A DNA stretch of 64,000 bases from Thermaerobacillus caldiproteolyticus (GTDB lineage: Bacteria; Bacillota; Bacilli; Bacillales; Anoxybacillaceae). Position numbers and translations under genes: made by a program. Under the pieces are notes generated by a model. It was not told the origin of the DNA, searched no databases, and was given only the letters and a program-made list of their open reading frames with translations. Below are positions 10,023-20,061 of this stretch, piece by piece (positions within the stretch are counted from its first letter, which is position 1; every line of letters begins with the position of its first letter). The stretch covers positions 1-64,000 of the forward strand of contig NZ_JACDUT010000014.1 of assembly GCF_013761245.1 (NCBI RefSeq), read 5' to 3'.

Positions 10023-11068
10023 TGAGTTCAAGTCGTCTTACGAATTTTCTCGTTCCAGTATTAGCGGTGTTGCTTGGGGTTCTTGTCGGCTCAATCGTCA
10101 TGCTTGTGAGCGGCTATGACCCGATTGCTGGTTATTCCGCGCTTTTATATGGAGCGTTTGGTGACAATTATTATATTGGAGAAACGATTCGGCAAACGAC
10201 TCCTTATATTCTTGCAGGGCTTGCGGTTGCGTTTGCGTTTCGCACGGGGCTCTTTAATATCGGGGTTGAAGGACAGCTCATCATCGGCTGGCTTGCTTCT
10301 GTATGGGTAGGGGTGGCATTTGATCTGCCAAAGGTCATCCATTTACCGTTAGCGATTTTAGCTGCCGCTGTTGCCGGTGCATTGTGGGCATTCATTCCAG
10401 GGTTTTTAAAGGCTCATTTTAAAGTGCACGAAGTCATTATTACCATTATGATGAACTATATTGCTCTTCATGTATCCAACGCAATTATTCGTTCCGTTTT
10501 GTCTAATCAAGGCTTTAAATCAGAAAAAATTCATGAAACAGCTTCGTTGCAGTCAGAATTTTTACAGTCGATTACGGATTACTCGACATTGCATTACGGC
10601 ATTATTGTAGCCGTTATCGGTGCCATCATTATGTGGTTTTTACTTGAAAAAACGACGAAAGGATACGAATTGCGTGCTGTTGGTTTCAACCAACACGCTT
10701 CCCATTACGCCGGCATGAACGTAAAAAGAAATATTATTTTGGCAATGGTTATATCCGGAGCATTTGCTGGGGTTGCTGGCGCAATGGAGGGTCTCGGTAC
10801 TTTCGGGAATATTTCTGTAAAAGCTGGGTTTACCGGTATCGGATTTGATGGAATTGCCGTTGCTTTAATCGGAGGAAATAATGCTTTTGGTATTCTGTTA
10901 TCGGCGCTTCTGTTTGGCGCATTAAAAGTGGGGGCGCTTGAGATGCCGTCGAGTGCAGACGTCCCAACGGAACTTGTTGATATTGTTATCGCATTAATTA
11001 TTTTCTTTGTTGCATCTAGTTATTTGATTCGTTTATTACTATCTCGTTTCAAAAAGGAGGGAAAATAA
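10022..11068 (+). CDS. nupP: Nucleoside ABC importer permease 1
   Basis: A 348-residue BPD_transp_2 family permease with about eight to ten hydrophobic segments. It carries the family stretch RTGLFNIGVEGQ near residue 75 and AVGFNQHASHYAGM, as in RbsC and BMP-type permeases. It is coupled to nupO by TAATG and abuts nupQ with no gap. It forms the membrane channel with NupQ. Confidence 0.91.
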   Translation: MSSSRLTNFLVPVLAVLLGVLVGSIVMLVSGYDPIAGYSALLYGAFGDNYYIGETIRQTTPYILAGLAVAFAFRTGLFNIGVEGQLIIGWLASVWVGVAFDLPKVIHLPLAILAAAVAGALWAFIPGFLKAHFKVHEVIITIMMNYIALHVSNAIIRSVLSNQGFKSEKIHETASLQSEFLQSITDYSTLHYGIIVAVIGAIIMWFLLEKTTKGYELRAVGFNQHASHYAGMNVKRNIILAMVISGAFAGVAGAMEGLGTFGNISVKAGFTGIGFDGIAVALIGGNNAFGILLSALLFGALKVGALEMPSSADVPTELVDIVIALIIFFVASSYLIRLLLSRFKKEGK

Positions 11069-12028
11069 GTGGGCGTTTATGAAGTTTTACAAATTATTAT
11101 TCCTTCGGCGATTTTCTTTGCAGCTCCACTTATTTTCACTGCACTTGGCGGTGTCTTTAGCGAACGTTCCGGCGTCGTGAATATCGGTTTAGAAGGATTA
11201 ATGGTTATTGGAGCATTTGTCAGCGTTGTGTTCAACTTAACGTTTGCTGATCGTTTCGGAGAGCTCACTCCGTGGCTTGCGCTCATCGTTGCGATGGTGG
11301 TTGGGGCGATTTTTTCCCTTCTCCATGCCGTTGCATCGATTACGTTCCGCGCTGACCAAGTCGTCAGCGGTGTGGCGATTAACTTTTTAGCACTGGGTTT
11401 ATCGCTCTTTTTAGTGAAAAAAATGTATGGCAAAGGCCAGACGGATCAAATTCAAGTGGGTTTTGATAAAATTGATGTTCCTGTTTTAAGTCATATTCCG
11501 GTTATTGGTCCGTTATTTTTCTCAAATACTTATATTCCGTCTTATATTGCAATTATTTTTGCCTTTGTTGCTTGGTATGTCATTTATAAAACGCCATTTG
11601 GTCTTCGCCTGCGTGCAGTTGGTGAGCATCCGATGGCGGCGGATACGATGGGAATTAATGTGACAAAAATGCGCTATATTGCTGTCATGATTAGCGGTGC
11701 CTTAGGTGGAATTGGTGGAGCGGTGTACGCGACCATTATTTCGCGCGACTTTAGCCATGCAACGATCTCCGGCCATGGATTTATGGCACTCGCCGCGATG
11801 ATTTTTGGAAAATGGCATCCAATTGGGGCAATGGGGGCTGCTTTGTTCTTTGGTCTTGCGCAAAGCTTAAGTATCGTAGGGCAATCGATTCCGTTTTTGA
11901 AAAATGTCCCGACTGTCTATTTGCTAATCGCTCCATATGTGTTAACCATTTTAGCATTAGCAGGCTTCATCGGCCGCGCCGAAGCGCCAAAGGCGTTAGG
12001 TACGCCTTATATTAAAGGAAAACGATAA
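11069..12028 (+). CDS. nupQ: Nucleoside ABC importer permease 2
   Basis: A 319-residue BPD_transp_2 family permease, multi-pass throughout, with SGVVNIGLEGLMVIGAF near residue 33 and LRAVGEHPMAADTMGIN. It starts with GTG right after the nupP TAA; AAGGAGG lies inside the nupP end. It is the last gene of the importer and is followed by a strong terminator. Confidence 0.91.
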   Translation: MGVYEVLQIIIPSAIFFAAPLIFTALGGVFSERSGVVNIGLEGLMVIGAFVSVVFNLTFADRFGELTPWLALIVAMVVGAIFSLLHAVASITFRADQVVSGVAINFLALGLSLFLVKKMYGKGQTDQIQVGFDKIDVPVLSHIPVIGPLFFSNTYIPSYIAIIFAFVAWYVIYKTPFGLRLRAVGEHPMAADTMGINVTKMRYIAVMISGALGGIGGAVYATIISRDFSHATISGHGFMALAAMIFGKWHPIGAMGAALFFGLAQSLSIVGQSIPFLKNVPTVYLLIAPYVLTILALAGFIGRAEAPKALGTPYIKGKR

Positions 12029-12036
12029 TTCTTATG

Positions 12037-12070
12037 AGAACTCGACTTTTGTTGTCGAGTTCTTTTTTTG
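12037..12070 (+). terminator. Terminator after the nupNOPQ genes
   Basis: Perfect 10-bp stem AGAACTCGAC / GTCGAGTTCT, 7-nt loop, T7. Confidence 0.92.
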
Positions 12071-12183
12071 CTCGTCATTTGCATTTTATTTTCGTTAAAC
12101 GGTATTATTGATGATAAGACTAAAAAGCTTTGCAACGTAAACAATAAAAGTATCGATGTTGATGTTGAAAAGGAGGAGTCTCT

Positions 12184-13464
12184 TTGATCAATGAAAAAGT
12201 AAGAGCCGTCCAAGGATTTCGCGTACACACCATTGAGACGGACAAATATAAAACAAATACGCTTGTATTAAAAATGAAAGCACCTTTATCGAAAGAAACG
12301 GTTACATTTCGTGCGCTATTGCCGTATGTATTGCAAAGCGGAACAACGACGTATCCAAGCGCAAAACAATTACGAACATATTTAGATGAGCTATATGGAG
12401 CAACATTGAATGTGGATTTAACGAAGAAAGGTGAACATCATATTATTACGATTCGCCTTGATGTCGCCAATGAGAAGTTTTTAAAAGAACAAACGCCGCT
12501 ATTAAACAAAGCAGTGCAACTGTTAAGTGAAATTGTTCTCCAACCTGCTTTAGAAAAGGGCCGCTTCGTCGAAAAAATCGTGGAACAAGAAAAACGCTCA
12601 CTAAAGCAACGCATTCAGTCCGTTTATGATGATAAAATGCGTTATGCGAACTTGCGGCTAGTTGAGGAAATGTGTAAAGGAGAACCGTATGCACTTCATA
12701 CAGACGGACAGTTGGAGGATGTTGATCACATTACACCGGAAAATTTGTTTGACTATTATCAAAAAGCGTTACAAGAAGATGAAATCGACTTATACATCAT
12801 TGGCAGTATTCCTGAAGAGCGCGTTCTTGAATTGGTGCAATCGCATTTTTCTTTTCCGGCGCGTACTACTCGCCCTGTCATCAATCAGCTGACAGAGAAA
12901 AAGACAATTACCAACGTGAATGAAGTAAAAGAGGAACAAGATGTGAAACAAGGAAAACTCAATATTGGATATCGAACGAATGTGACGTATGAAGATGATG
13001 ATTACTATGCACTCCAAGTGTTTAACGGCATTTTCGGAGGTTTTTCCCATTCCAAGTTGTTTATCAATGTCCGCGAAAAAGCAAGCCTTGCTTACTATGC
13101 TGCTTCACGCTTAGAAAGCCATAAAGGATTGATGATGGTCATGGCAGGAGTTGAGCCGGTGAACTATGAAAAAGCGGTACAAATCATTCGCGATCAAATG
13201 GAAGGAATGAAAAAAGGCGATTTTACCGATGACGAAATGACACAAACGAAAGCAGTCATTCGCAATCAACTGCTCGAAACCATCGATACGCCGCGAGGGC
13301 TCGTGGAAGTGCTCTATCATAATGTCGTTTCCAAACGAAAACGTCCGATTGAAGAATGGCTTTCGGAAACCGACCGCGTGTCTCGAGAAGAGGTCGTACG
13401 CGTGGCGAACAATATCGAGCTAGATACGATTTATTTCCTCACAGGAATGGAGGGAACGAAATAA
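12184..13464 (+). CDS. ymfF: M16-family peptidase-like protein YmfF (inactive partner)
   Basis: A 426-residue protein with the pitrilysin/M16 fold but no HxxEH zinc motif where it would be expected (the region reads RALLPYVLQSGT), so it is probably the non-catalytic partner of YmfH. TTG start with AAAGGAGGA upstream. It sits one base before ymfH. M16 enzymes often work as a catalytic/non-catalytic pair, which fits this arrangement. The substrate is unknown. Confidence 0.88.
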   Translation: MINEKVRAVQGFRVHTIETDKYKTNTLVLKMKAPLSKETVTFRALLPYVLQSGTTTYPSAKQLRTYLDELYGATLNVDLTKKGEHHIITIRLDVANEKFLKEQTPLLNKAVQLLSEIVLQPALEKGRFVEKIVEQEKRSLKQRIQSVYDDKMRYANLRLVEEMCKGEPYALHTDGQLEDVDHITPENLFDYYQKALQEDEIDLYIIGSIPEERVLELVQSHFSFPARTTRPVINQLTEKKTITNVNEVKEEQDVKQGKLNIGYRTNVTYEDDDYYALQVFNGIFGGFSHSKLFINVREKASLAYYAASRLESHKGLMMVMAGVEPVNYEKAVQIIRDQMEGMKKGDFTDDEMTQTKAVIRNQLLETIDTPRGLVEVLYHNVVSKRKRPIEEWLSETDRVSREEVVRVANNIELDTIYFLTGMEGTK

Positions 13465-13465
13465 C

Positions 13466-14758
13466 ATGGAGAAAATTGTATACGAACAATTACAAGAACA
13501 GCTGTTTTACGAGAAAATGCCTAACGGGTTGGATGTGTACATTTTGCCGAAAAAAGGATTTAACAAAACATACGCGACGTTTACGACGAAATACGGTTCT
13601 GTCGACAATCAATTCGTTCCGCTTGGAAAGACAGAAATGAAGCGGGTGCCGGACGGAATCGCCCATTTCCTAGAGCATAAATTATTCGAAAAAGAAGATG
13701 GAGATGTGTTTCAACAATTCAGCAAGCAAGGAGCGTCAGCGAATGCGTTTACGTCGTTTACAAGAACGGCTTACTTATTTTCAAGCACAGCGAATGTTGA
13801 AAAAAATTTAGAAACGCTAATCGATTTTGTACAAACGCCGTATTTCTCCGATAAAACCGTCGAAAAAGAAAAAGGCATTATTGGTCAGGAAATTCGCATG
13901 TATGATGATAACCCTGATTGGCGCGTTTACTTTGGGTTAATTGAAAGCATGTATCAAAATCATCCTGTAAAAATTGATATTGCAGGAACGATTGAATCGA
14001 TTTCCAATATCACGAAAGAACTGTTGTACGAATGTTACGAAACGTTTTATCATCCAAGCAATATGTTATTATTTATCGTCGGACCGGTCGATCAAGAAAA
14101 AATCATGCAGCAAATTCGGGATAATCAAGCGAAAAAAACATTTCCTAAAGCAGTGGAGATTCAGCGTTTTGTCTATGACGAGCCCGCTGAAGTAGCGAAA
14201 GAAAAACAAGTCATTCCAATGCATGTACAAACGAGTAAATGTCTTGTCGGACTTAAAGGGACGAACGTAACAGCGAAAGGAAAAGACAAATTAAAGCACG
14301 AATTATCCATGAATGTGCTATTGGATTATTTATTTGGCAAAAGCTCTCCACATTATGAGCGGCTGTATAGCCTTGGGCTCATTGACGAGACGTTTGCGTA
14401 TGAGTACACAGAAGAGCAACAATTCGGCTTTGCGATTGTCGGCGGGGATACAAGTGATCCTGATCGATTAGCAGAAGAACTAAAGCAGACGATGCTGACA
14501 TTTTTTGATTCATCCCTGACGACAGAAGAGTTAGAGCGGGTGAAAAAGAAAAAAATTGGCGCGTTTTTGCGTTCGCTTAACTCGCCAGAATACATTGCGA
14601 ACCAGTTTACGCGGTATGCGTTTCATGAAGCTAGCTTGTTTGAGGCTGTTTCTGTATTACAATCTTTAACGACAGATGATATCGTTCAAGTAGCAAAAGA
14701 ATGTTTCCGGGAATCGCAGTTTTCTATCTGTCAAGTTGTTCCAAAAGAAAGAAACTAG
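13466..14758 (+). CDS. ymfH: M16-family zinc peptidase YmfH
   Basis: A 430-residue zinc metallopeptidase. It has the inverted zinc motif HFLEH near residue 68 and a downstream glutamate in IIGQEIRMYDDNPDWR near residue 140, both needed for catalysis in pitrilysin-type enzymes. It pairs with YmfF immediately upstream. There is no signal peptide, so it should be cytosolic. The stop is followed directly by a terminator. Confidence 0.9.
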   Translation: MEKIVYEQLQEQLFYEKMPNGLDVYILPKKGFNKTYATFTTKYGSVDNQFVPLGKTEMKRVPDGIAHFLEHKLFEKEDGDVFQQFSKQGASANAFTSFTRTAYLFSSTANVEKNLETLIDFVQTPYFSDKTVEKEKGIIGQEIRMYDDNPDWRVYFGLIESMYQNHPVKIDIAGTIESISNITKELLYECYETFYHPSNMLLFIVGPVDQEKIMQQIRDNQAKKTFPKAVEIQRFVYDEPAEVAKEKQVIPMHVQTSKCLVGLKGTNVTAKGKDKLKHELSMNVLLDYLFGKSSPHYERLYSLGLIDETFAYEYTEEQQFGFAIVGGDTSDPDRLAEELKQTMLTFFDSSLTTEELERVKKKKIGAFLRSLNSPEYIANQFTRYAFHEASLFEAVSVLQSLTTDDIVQVAKECFRESQFSICQVVPKERN

Positions 14759-14787
14759 GCATCCTTCTTAAGAAGGATGCTTTTTTA
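14759..14787 (+). terminator. Terminator after ymfH
   Basis: Stem GCATCCTTC / GAAGGATGC with a TTAA loop and T6. Confidence 0.9.
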
Positions 14788-14798
14788 GGGGGATTAAA

Positions 14799-15515
14799 AT
14801 GAAGTATGCGTTAATTACTGGGGCAAGTGGAGGAATTGGTACGGCAATTGCTCGTCAGCTTGCCCATGACGGCTACGGTCTTGTGCTGCATTATTATCGT
14901 CATCGCGATCGCCTTGATGAGCTGAAAGCAGAACTAACGAACGTTCATGTTTCCATTGTTCAAGCGGATCTTTCCGAGGCAACAGGTGTTGATACACTCG
15001 TTTCACAGCTTGATCGCCCGATTGATGTTCTAGTGCATAATAGCGGCAATAGTTATTACGGGTTGATTACTGATATGAGTGATCAGCTTGTTCAACAAAT
15101 GGTACAGCTTCACGTTACAAGTCCTATTTTGTTAACAAAAAGACTGCTTCCGCCTATGATCGCAAAAAGACGTGGAAATATTGTCGTCATTTCATCCATT
15201 TGGGGACTCACGGGCGCCTCTTGCGAAGTCGTCTATTCGATGGTTAAAGGGGGACAAAATGCATTTGTGAAAGCCCTAGCGAAAGAAGTAGCGCCAAGCG
15301 GTATTCGAGTCAATGCCATTGCTCCAGGAGCGATTCAAACCGCGATGTTAGGATCATTTAGTGATGAGGAGCTGCAACAGATCGCAGAGGATATTCCATT
15401 AGGGAGAATCGGTACCGCGGATGAGGTGGCAAAAACTGTTTCGTTTTTAATTTCCGAATCGGCTTCCTATATTACCGGACAAGTCATTTCCGTCAATGGA
15501 GGATGGTATTGTTAA
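14799..15515 (+). CDS. ymfI: SDR reductase YmfI (EF-P 5-aminopentanone reductase)
   Basis: A 238-residue short-chain dehydrogenase. It has the cofactor motif TGASGGIG near residue 8, an NSG motif, and the catalytic YSMVK near residue 149. In B. subtilis YmfI reduces 5-aminopentanone on elongation factor P to the mature 5-aminopentanol, supporting translation of proline stretches and swarming. It keeps the conserved place after ymfH and the family length. The activity is inferred by orthology. Confidence 0.87.
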   Translation: MKYALITGASGGIGTAIARQLAHDGYGLVLHYYRHRDRLDELKAELTNVHVSIVQADLSEATGVDTLVSQLDRPIDVLVHNSGNSYYGLITDMSDQLVQQMVQLHVTSPILLTKRLLPPMIAKRRGNIVVISSIWGLTGASCEVVYSMVKGGQNAFVKALAKEVAPSGIRVNAIAPGAIQTAMLGSFSDEELQQIAEDIPLGRIGTADEVAKTVSFLISESASYITGQVISVNGGWYC

Positions 15516-15586
15516 TGAGACGGGGTATATTTTAGCAAAAAGTAGGCAAACTATCGTTGAAGCTGAATATGAAGGAGGTAGAAGCC

Positions 15587-15835
15587 ATGTCTGTATTAGA
15601 CAACTTTGAACAATGGAAGGACTTTTTAGGTGAGCGTCTCGAGCAGGCGCAGCAACAGGGTCTAAATCAGCAGGTCATCTCTGATGTCGCTTATCAAATT
15701 GGTGATTACTTAGCTCAACAAGTCGATCCAAAAAATCCTGAGGAACGCCTTCTTGCTGATCTTTGGAGCGTGGCTGATGAGCAAGAGCAACACGCAATTG
15801 CCAACGCGATGGTAAAATTAGTACAGAAAAAATAA
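15587..15835 (+). CDS. ymfJ: DUF3243 protein YmfJ
   Basis: An 82-residue, Gln-rich, probably helical cytosolic protein of the DUF3243 family. The ATG at 15587 is chosen because GAAGGAGG lies just before it; an upstream in-frame ATG has no ribosome binding site. Function is unknown. A terminator follows. Confidence 0.88.
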   Translation: MSVLDNFEQWKDFLGERLEQAQQQGLNQQVISDVAYQIGDYLAQQVDPKNPEERLLADLWSVADEQEQHAIANAMVKLVQKK

Positions 15836-15840
15836 CAAGT

Positions 15841-15866
15841 AGAGAGGGATTTCCTCTCTTTTTTTA
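15841..15866 (+). terminator. Terminator after ymfJ
   Basis: Stem AGAGAGG / CCTCTCT, short loop, T7. Confidence 0.85.
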
Positions 15867-16030
15867 TGACTAAAAAACTATAGAGGCGATTTGCTTATCG
15901 TGATGAGATGCTCGTCACTGCTTTTCTTAACTATTTAGTTCCCTTTTCTGTTGCGTTTCAGTTCGATATTATAGTAGTATGAACTTATCATAGGCTACGT
16001 GGCTCCTTAACCGTAAGGGAGGAAAATGGG

Positions 16031-16822
16031 ATGGGGAAACAGGAGTGGTATTTGGAATATGAGATACATATCAATCGTCCAGGCTTATTAGGAGACATTT
16101 CTTCGCTTTTAGGCATGTTATCCATCAACATCGTTACGATTAATGGTGTTCATGATTCGCGGCGCGGTATGCTCCTTCTTTGTGACAATAACGAACAAAT
16201 CGAACGGCTTGCCTCCATTTTACGAACAATGGATAATATTACGATTACGAAGCTGCGCCAGCCAAAGCTGTTGGATCGTCTTGCCGTTAGACATGGGCGG
16301 TATATTCAGCGTGACGCCGATGATAAAAAAACATTTCGCTTTATTCGCGATGAACTTGGTTTGCTTGTTGATTTTATGGCAGAGATTTTTAAACAAGAAG
16401 GGCATAAGCTAATTGGCATTCGTGGAATGCCGCGCGTCGGCAAAACCGAATCGATTGTCGCTGCTAGTGTTTGCGCGAATAAACGTTGGCTGTTTGTGTC
16501 ATCGACACTCATTAAACAAACCGTGCGCAGTCAATTAATTGAAGACGAGTATAATGAAAATAATATCTTTATCATTGATGGCATCGTTTCAACGCGCCGG
16601 GCCAACGAGAGGCATTGGCAGCTCATTCGCGAATTAATGCGTCTTCAAGCGACGAAAGTTGTCGAGCATCCAGATATTTTTGTCCGGCACACGGAGTATA
16701 CACTTGATGATTTTGATTATATTATTGAATTGCGCAATGATCCAGCAGAAGAGATTACATATGATGTAGTTGATCAACAATCATTCTTTTCCAATGATGG
16801 ATTTTCTGATTTTGATTTTTAA
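16031..16822 (+). CDS. ymfK: DUF3388 protein YmfK (ACT-like plus P-loop-like)
   Basis: A 263-residue protein. Residues 1-75 look like an ACT domain (EYEIHINRPGLLGDISSLLGML, INIVTINGVHDSR). Near residue 135 a Walker A-like GMPRVGKTES suggests nucleotide binding, and the end is acidic (DGFSDFDF). Function is not known. GGGAGGAAAATGGG gives the ATG. It precedes rodZ, as in B. subtilis. Confidence 0.88.
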   Translation: MGKQEWYLEYEIHINRPGLLGDISSLLGMLSINIVTINGVHDSRRGMLLLCDNNEQIERLASILRTMDNITITKLRQPKLLDRLAVRHGRYIQRDADDKKTFRFIRDELGLLVDFMAEIFKQEGHKLIGIRGMPRVGKTESIVAASVCANKRWLFVSSTLIKQTVRSQLIEDEYNENNIFIIDGIVSTRRANERHWQLIRELMRLQATKVVEHPDIFVRHTEYTLDDFDYIIELRNDPAEEITYDVVDQQSFFSNDGFSDFDF

Positions 16823-16858
16823 TAAAAAAGTTTAATAAAAAGGTGGAAGGTGTTATCG

Positions 16859-17734
16859 TTGACAGAGTTAGGTAAACGATTGAAAGAAGCGAGAGAAGCG
16901 AAAAATATTAGTTTAGATGAACTGCAACATATGACCAAAATTCAAAAGCGCTATCTTATCGGGATTGAAGAAGGCAACTATGACATTATGCCAGGGAACT
17001 TTTACGTGCGTGCTTTCATTAAGCAGTACGCTGAAGCTGTAGGGCTCGATTCAGAGGAGCTGTTCGAGGAGTACAAACATGAAATTCCTCAATCGCAGCA
17101 TGAGGAATTGCCGGAACAGTTATCTCGTGTCAAAAGCAGACAACAAATTTCTTCAAAAAGTTTACAATGGATTGATTTGCTTCCGAAATTGCTTATTGCT
17201 GTTGTAATCATTGGTATAGCAGTGGTTCTTTGGTTATTTTTACAGCATCGCGATGCTGGAAGCGAATCACAAGGACAAATTATGAATCGGACAACAGAAG
17301 TAGAGCGTTCAAAAAATTCACCGTTGGAAAAGGCAACGGAAAAGGAAAAACAGAAAGAGACCGAGAAAAAACAGAAAGATAACGGCAAAGAGGAGACGGC
17401 TGAGCCATCGACTCCAACGTATACGGTCACCGAGAAACAAGGGAACACAGCAACAATTGAATTAACGAATGCAGATCAATTCACCATCGAATTAACTTCA
17501 AAAGGTGCGTCTTGGGTAGAAGTGTTTAATGGAAAAGGTCACTTCTTCTTTAGAGGAAATTTAACAAACGGGCAAACACAGACGTTTGATTTAACGTCAG
17601 AATCTGAAGTGTTCGTAAAAATTGGACGAACATTGGATGTGGACATGAAAATTAATGGACAACCATTTACGTACCCGTTTGATCCAAAAGATGAAGTATA
17701 CCAAAAGCTCAAAATCATATTTAAAGAATCGTAA
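16859..17734 (+). CDS. rodZ: Cell-shape protein RodZ (YmfM)
   Basis: Single-pass membrane protein of about 291 residues. It has an N-terminal Cro/C1-type HTH (about 1-70, MTELGKRLKEAREAKNISLDEL), a transmembrane helix (KLLIAVVIIGIAVVLWLFL, near residue 115), a Lys/Glu-rich linker and a C-terminal beta domain (DUF4115). RodZ links MreB filaments to the envelope. TTG at 16859 is preferred, with GGAAGGTG before it; GTG at 16850 is the alternative. It lies upstream of pgsA, the conserved arrangement. Confidence 0.9.
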   Translation: MTELGKRLKEAREAKNISLDELQHMTKIQKRYLIGIEEGNYDIMPGNFYVRAFIKQYAEAVGLDSEELFEEYKHEIPQSQHEELPEQLSRVKSRQQISSKSLQWIDLLPKLLIAVVIIGIAVVLWLFLQHRDAGSESQGQIMNRTTEVERSKNSPLEKATEKEKQKETEKKQKDNGKEETAEPSTPTYTVTEKQGNTATIELTNADQFTIELTSKGASWVEVFNGKGHFFFRGNLTNGQTQTFDLTSESEVFVKIGRTLDVDMKINGQPFTYPFDPKDEVYQKLKIIFKES

Positions 17735-17790
17735 GTCATCTATTTTGTAGATGGCTTTTACATATTGATTAGATAGCGGAGGTATTTGTA

Positions 17791-18369
17791 GTGAATTTGC
17801 CTAATAAAATTACAGTAGCACGCATTATGTTAATTCCTCTATTTTTAGTGGTAATGTTAGTTCCATTTCATTGGGGGAGTATACAAATAGGAACGGAGTC
17901 ACTCCCTATTTCTCATCTTGTTGGGGCGCTGATTTTCATTGTTGCTTCGGCAACCGACTGGATTGATGGATACTATGCCCGAAAATATCAGCTCGTTACG
18001 AATCTAGGAAAGTTTTTAGATCCGCTTGCTGATAAACTGCTTGTGTCAGCAGCACTCGTCGTTCTTGTTGAGCTTCATTATGCGCCTTCTTGGATGGTCA
18101 TCGTCATTATTAGTCGCGAGTTTGCAGTAACAGGGCTGCGCCTTGTGTTAGCTGGAGAAGGAGAAGTCGTCGCTGCGAATATGCTTGGAAAAATTAAAAC
18201 ATGGACACAAATCGTCGCAATTTCCGCCCTTCTCCTTCATAATTTACCATTTTCTCTTATCTCATTTCCGTTTGCTGATTTAGCGCTTTGGGTGGCAGTC
18301 ATATTTACAATCTGGTCTGGCTGGGACTATTTTGCGAAAAATAAGCATGCTTTTTTACATTCAAAATAA
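17791..18369 (+). CDS. pgsA: CDP-diacylglycerol-glycerol-3-phosphate 3-phosphatidyltransferase
   Basis: A 192-residue integral membrane enzyme making phosphatidylglycerol phosphate from CDP-diacylglycerol and glycerol-3-phosphate, the committed step to phosphatidylglycerol and cardiolipin. The CDP-alcohol phosphotransferase motif is complete: DWIDGYYAR then G..LDPLADK near residues 52-76. GTG start with GCGGAGG upstream. Confidence 0.95.
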   Translation: MNLPNKITVARIMLIPLFLVVMLVPFHWGSIQIGTESLPISHLVGALIFIVASATDWIDGYYARKYQLVTNLGKFLDPLADKLLVSAALVVLVELHYAPSWMVIVIISREFAVTGLRLVLAGEGEVVAANMLGKIKTWTQIVAISALLLHNLPFSLISFPFADLALWVAVIFTIWSGWDYFAKNKHAFLHSK

Positions 18370-18396
18370 GACGGGCAAAAAACAAAGGGGGCGCTT

Positions 18397-19644
18397 TTGT
18401 TGAACGCAGAAATTATTGCGGTTGGTTCAGAATTGTTACTTGGACAAATCGCCAATACAAATGCGCAATTTTTATCACAGCAAATGGCCGAGCTGGGCAT
18501 CAATGTGTACTTTCATACGGTCGTTGGCGACAATGCTTTACGGCTGCAAAAAGCGATTGAAATCGCACAAACGCGCGCAAATCTTATTATTTTCACCGGC
18601 GGGCTTGGTCCGACAAAAGATGATTTAACGAAAGAAACAATCGCTCGCATATTACAGCGGGAGCTTGTTATCGATGAAGAATCGCTTCGTTCGATTGAAG
18701 AATATTTTGCCCGCACGAATCGGACGATGACCGAAAATAACAAAAAGCAAGCACTTGTGCTAAAAGGAGCCGAAGTATTGAAAAACGAACATGGAATGGC
18801 TCCAGGAATGGTGGTGACAATCGATGACATCACTTACATGCTTCTTCCCGGACCACCGAAAGAGATGCAACCGATGTTTCTGAAATACGGGCGCCCGCTT
18901 CTTATGAACAGGCTGGAACGACAAGAACGTATTGAATCGCGCGTGTTGCGCTTCTTTGGTATCGGAGAATCACAGCTAGAAACAGAGATTGAAGATTTCA
19001 TTGATGGTCAATCGAATCCGACGATCGCACCGCTTGCAGGAGACGGAGAAGTGACGTTGCGTCTAACAGCAAAACATCACTCGGCTGTTGAGGCAAAAAA
19101 AAGCTTAGACAAAATAGAAAAAGCGATTCTCGAGCGCGTAGGCCATTACTTTTACGGTTATAACGATGATACGTTATTTACAAAAGTCATCGAGCAATTA
19201 AAGCGGAATAATAAAACGATTGCCGCAGCGGAAAGCCTTACTGGTGGGCGATTTTTAGCGGAATTGACTGCCATTTCCGGCGCCTCTGAAGTTGTACGTG
19301 GAGGGATTGTCTGTTATACAAACGAAGTGAAAGAGCATGTTCTCCGCATTCCTCATTCCGTGTTAGAAACAGACGGAGCGGTTAGTGAGCCATGTGCGAA
19401 ACTGTTAGCAGAACATGTCCGCACTCTTTGTCGAGCAGATATCGGTGTTAGCTTTACTGGAGTGGCAGGACCGAGTTCTCTTGAAGGAAAGCCAGTCGGG
19501 ACTGTATACGTAGGGATCGCAATGGATGGACGTGAAACAGAAGTGTATAGCTTAACATTTGGCGGTGACCGTGAAACGATTCGCACCCGCACTGCCAAAT
19601 ACGGCTGTTTTGCCGTATTAAAAAAACTTGCAGCTGCTTTCTAG
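18397..19644 (+). CDS. cinA: CinA-family protein (competence/damage inducible)
   Basis: A 415-residue two-domain protein. The N-terminal molybdopterin-binding-like domain (about 1-170) has [12 protein letters not shown] and LPGPPKEM. The C-terminal CinA/PncC domain (about 250-410) has AAESLTGG and [10 protein letters not shown]; such domains include NMN deamidases and ADP-ribose pyrophosphatases. TTG start. In many Gram-positives cinA is co-expressed with recA; here the gap to recA holds an insertion-like element and recA has its own promoter. Confidence 0.93.
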   Translation: MLNAEIIAVGSELLLGQIANTNAQFLSQQMAELGINVYFHTVVGDNALRLQKAIEIAQTRANLIIFTGGLGPTKDDLTKETIARILQRELVIDEESLRSIEEYFARTNRTMTENNKKQALVLKGAEVLKNEHGMAPGMVVTIDDITYMLLPGPPKEMQPMFLKYGRPLLMNRLERQERIESRVLRFFGIGESQLETEIEDFIDGQSNPTIAPLAGDGEVTLRLTAKHHSAVEAKKSLDKIEKAILERVGHYFYGYNDDTLFTKVIEQLKRNNKTIAAAESLTGGRFLAELTAISGASEVVRGGIVCYTNEVKEHVLRIPHSVLETDGAVSEPCAKLLAEHVRTLCRADIGVSFTGVAGPSSLEGKPVGTVYVGIAMDGRETEVYSLTFGGDRETIRTRTAKYGCFAVLKKLAAAF

Positions 19645-19654
19645 TATAATCTTG

Positions 19655-19970
19655 AAAAAAGTCTCCTGCTTCAAAAAGATGACAACGTTTTGTTTGAAGT
19701 GGGAGATGAATTTTAGTTGGCGAAAGCGAACATATGCGCTATAATTTCTGTTATGAAACATTCTTTGACAACTGAATATAAGAGGTTGTATGGAAAATAA
19801 AAATGCGAAAACCAAGCTAACCCTTCCATGTGTAAAAGACTCGAGGTATGAAAGAACTCTGTTTTGTCGACATCTAGGGCAGGGAGCTCCCAAGGAGGAG
19901 AAAAGCTGCTTTCTTCGGGGAGTTGGGAAGCTCCCATTTCTCATCGTTAGCGTAAATGGTAGCAGTTCAT
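19655..19970 (+). mobile_element. Probable internally deleted IS200/IS605-type element with omega-RNA-like 3' end
   Basis: The 501-bp cinA-recA gap contains no gene. Its left part has a subterminal hairpin (TCTCCTGCTTCAAA at 19662 against TTTGAAGTGGGAGA at 19693, two mismatches). Its right part has the palindrome GGGAGCTCCC (19882), then GGGGAGTTGGGAAGCTCCC, a CCATTT/AAATGG hairpin and a terminal GTTCA. This architecture is what IS605 elements show around tnpB, whose right end encodes the guide RNA. No tnpA or tnpB frame remains, so it would be a non-autonomous relic. The family is inferred from recalled end sequences. Confidence 0.5.
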
Positions 19971-20061
19971 AGTGGCTGCTTTCCCCTCATTCCGCATCAT
20001 CATATCTTCCCTTTCTCTTTATTTCCTTAGGATAAAATTGCTATTTTCACCACAGAAAAAA

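Noticed and set aside
19731-19745. LexA-like CGAACATATG box inside the IS605-like region
   Set aside because: The right half-site is not GTTCG; the true LexA box is at 20062.
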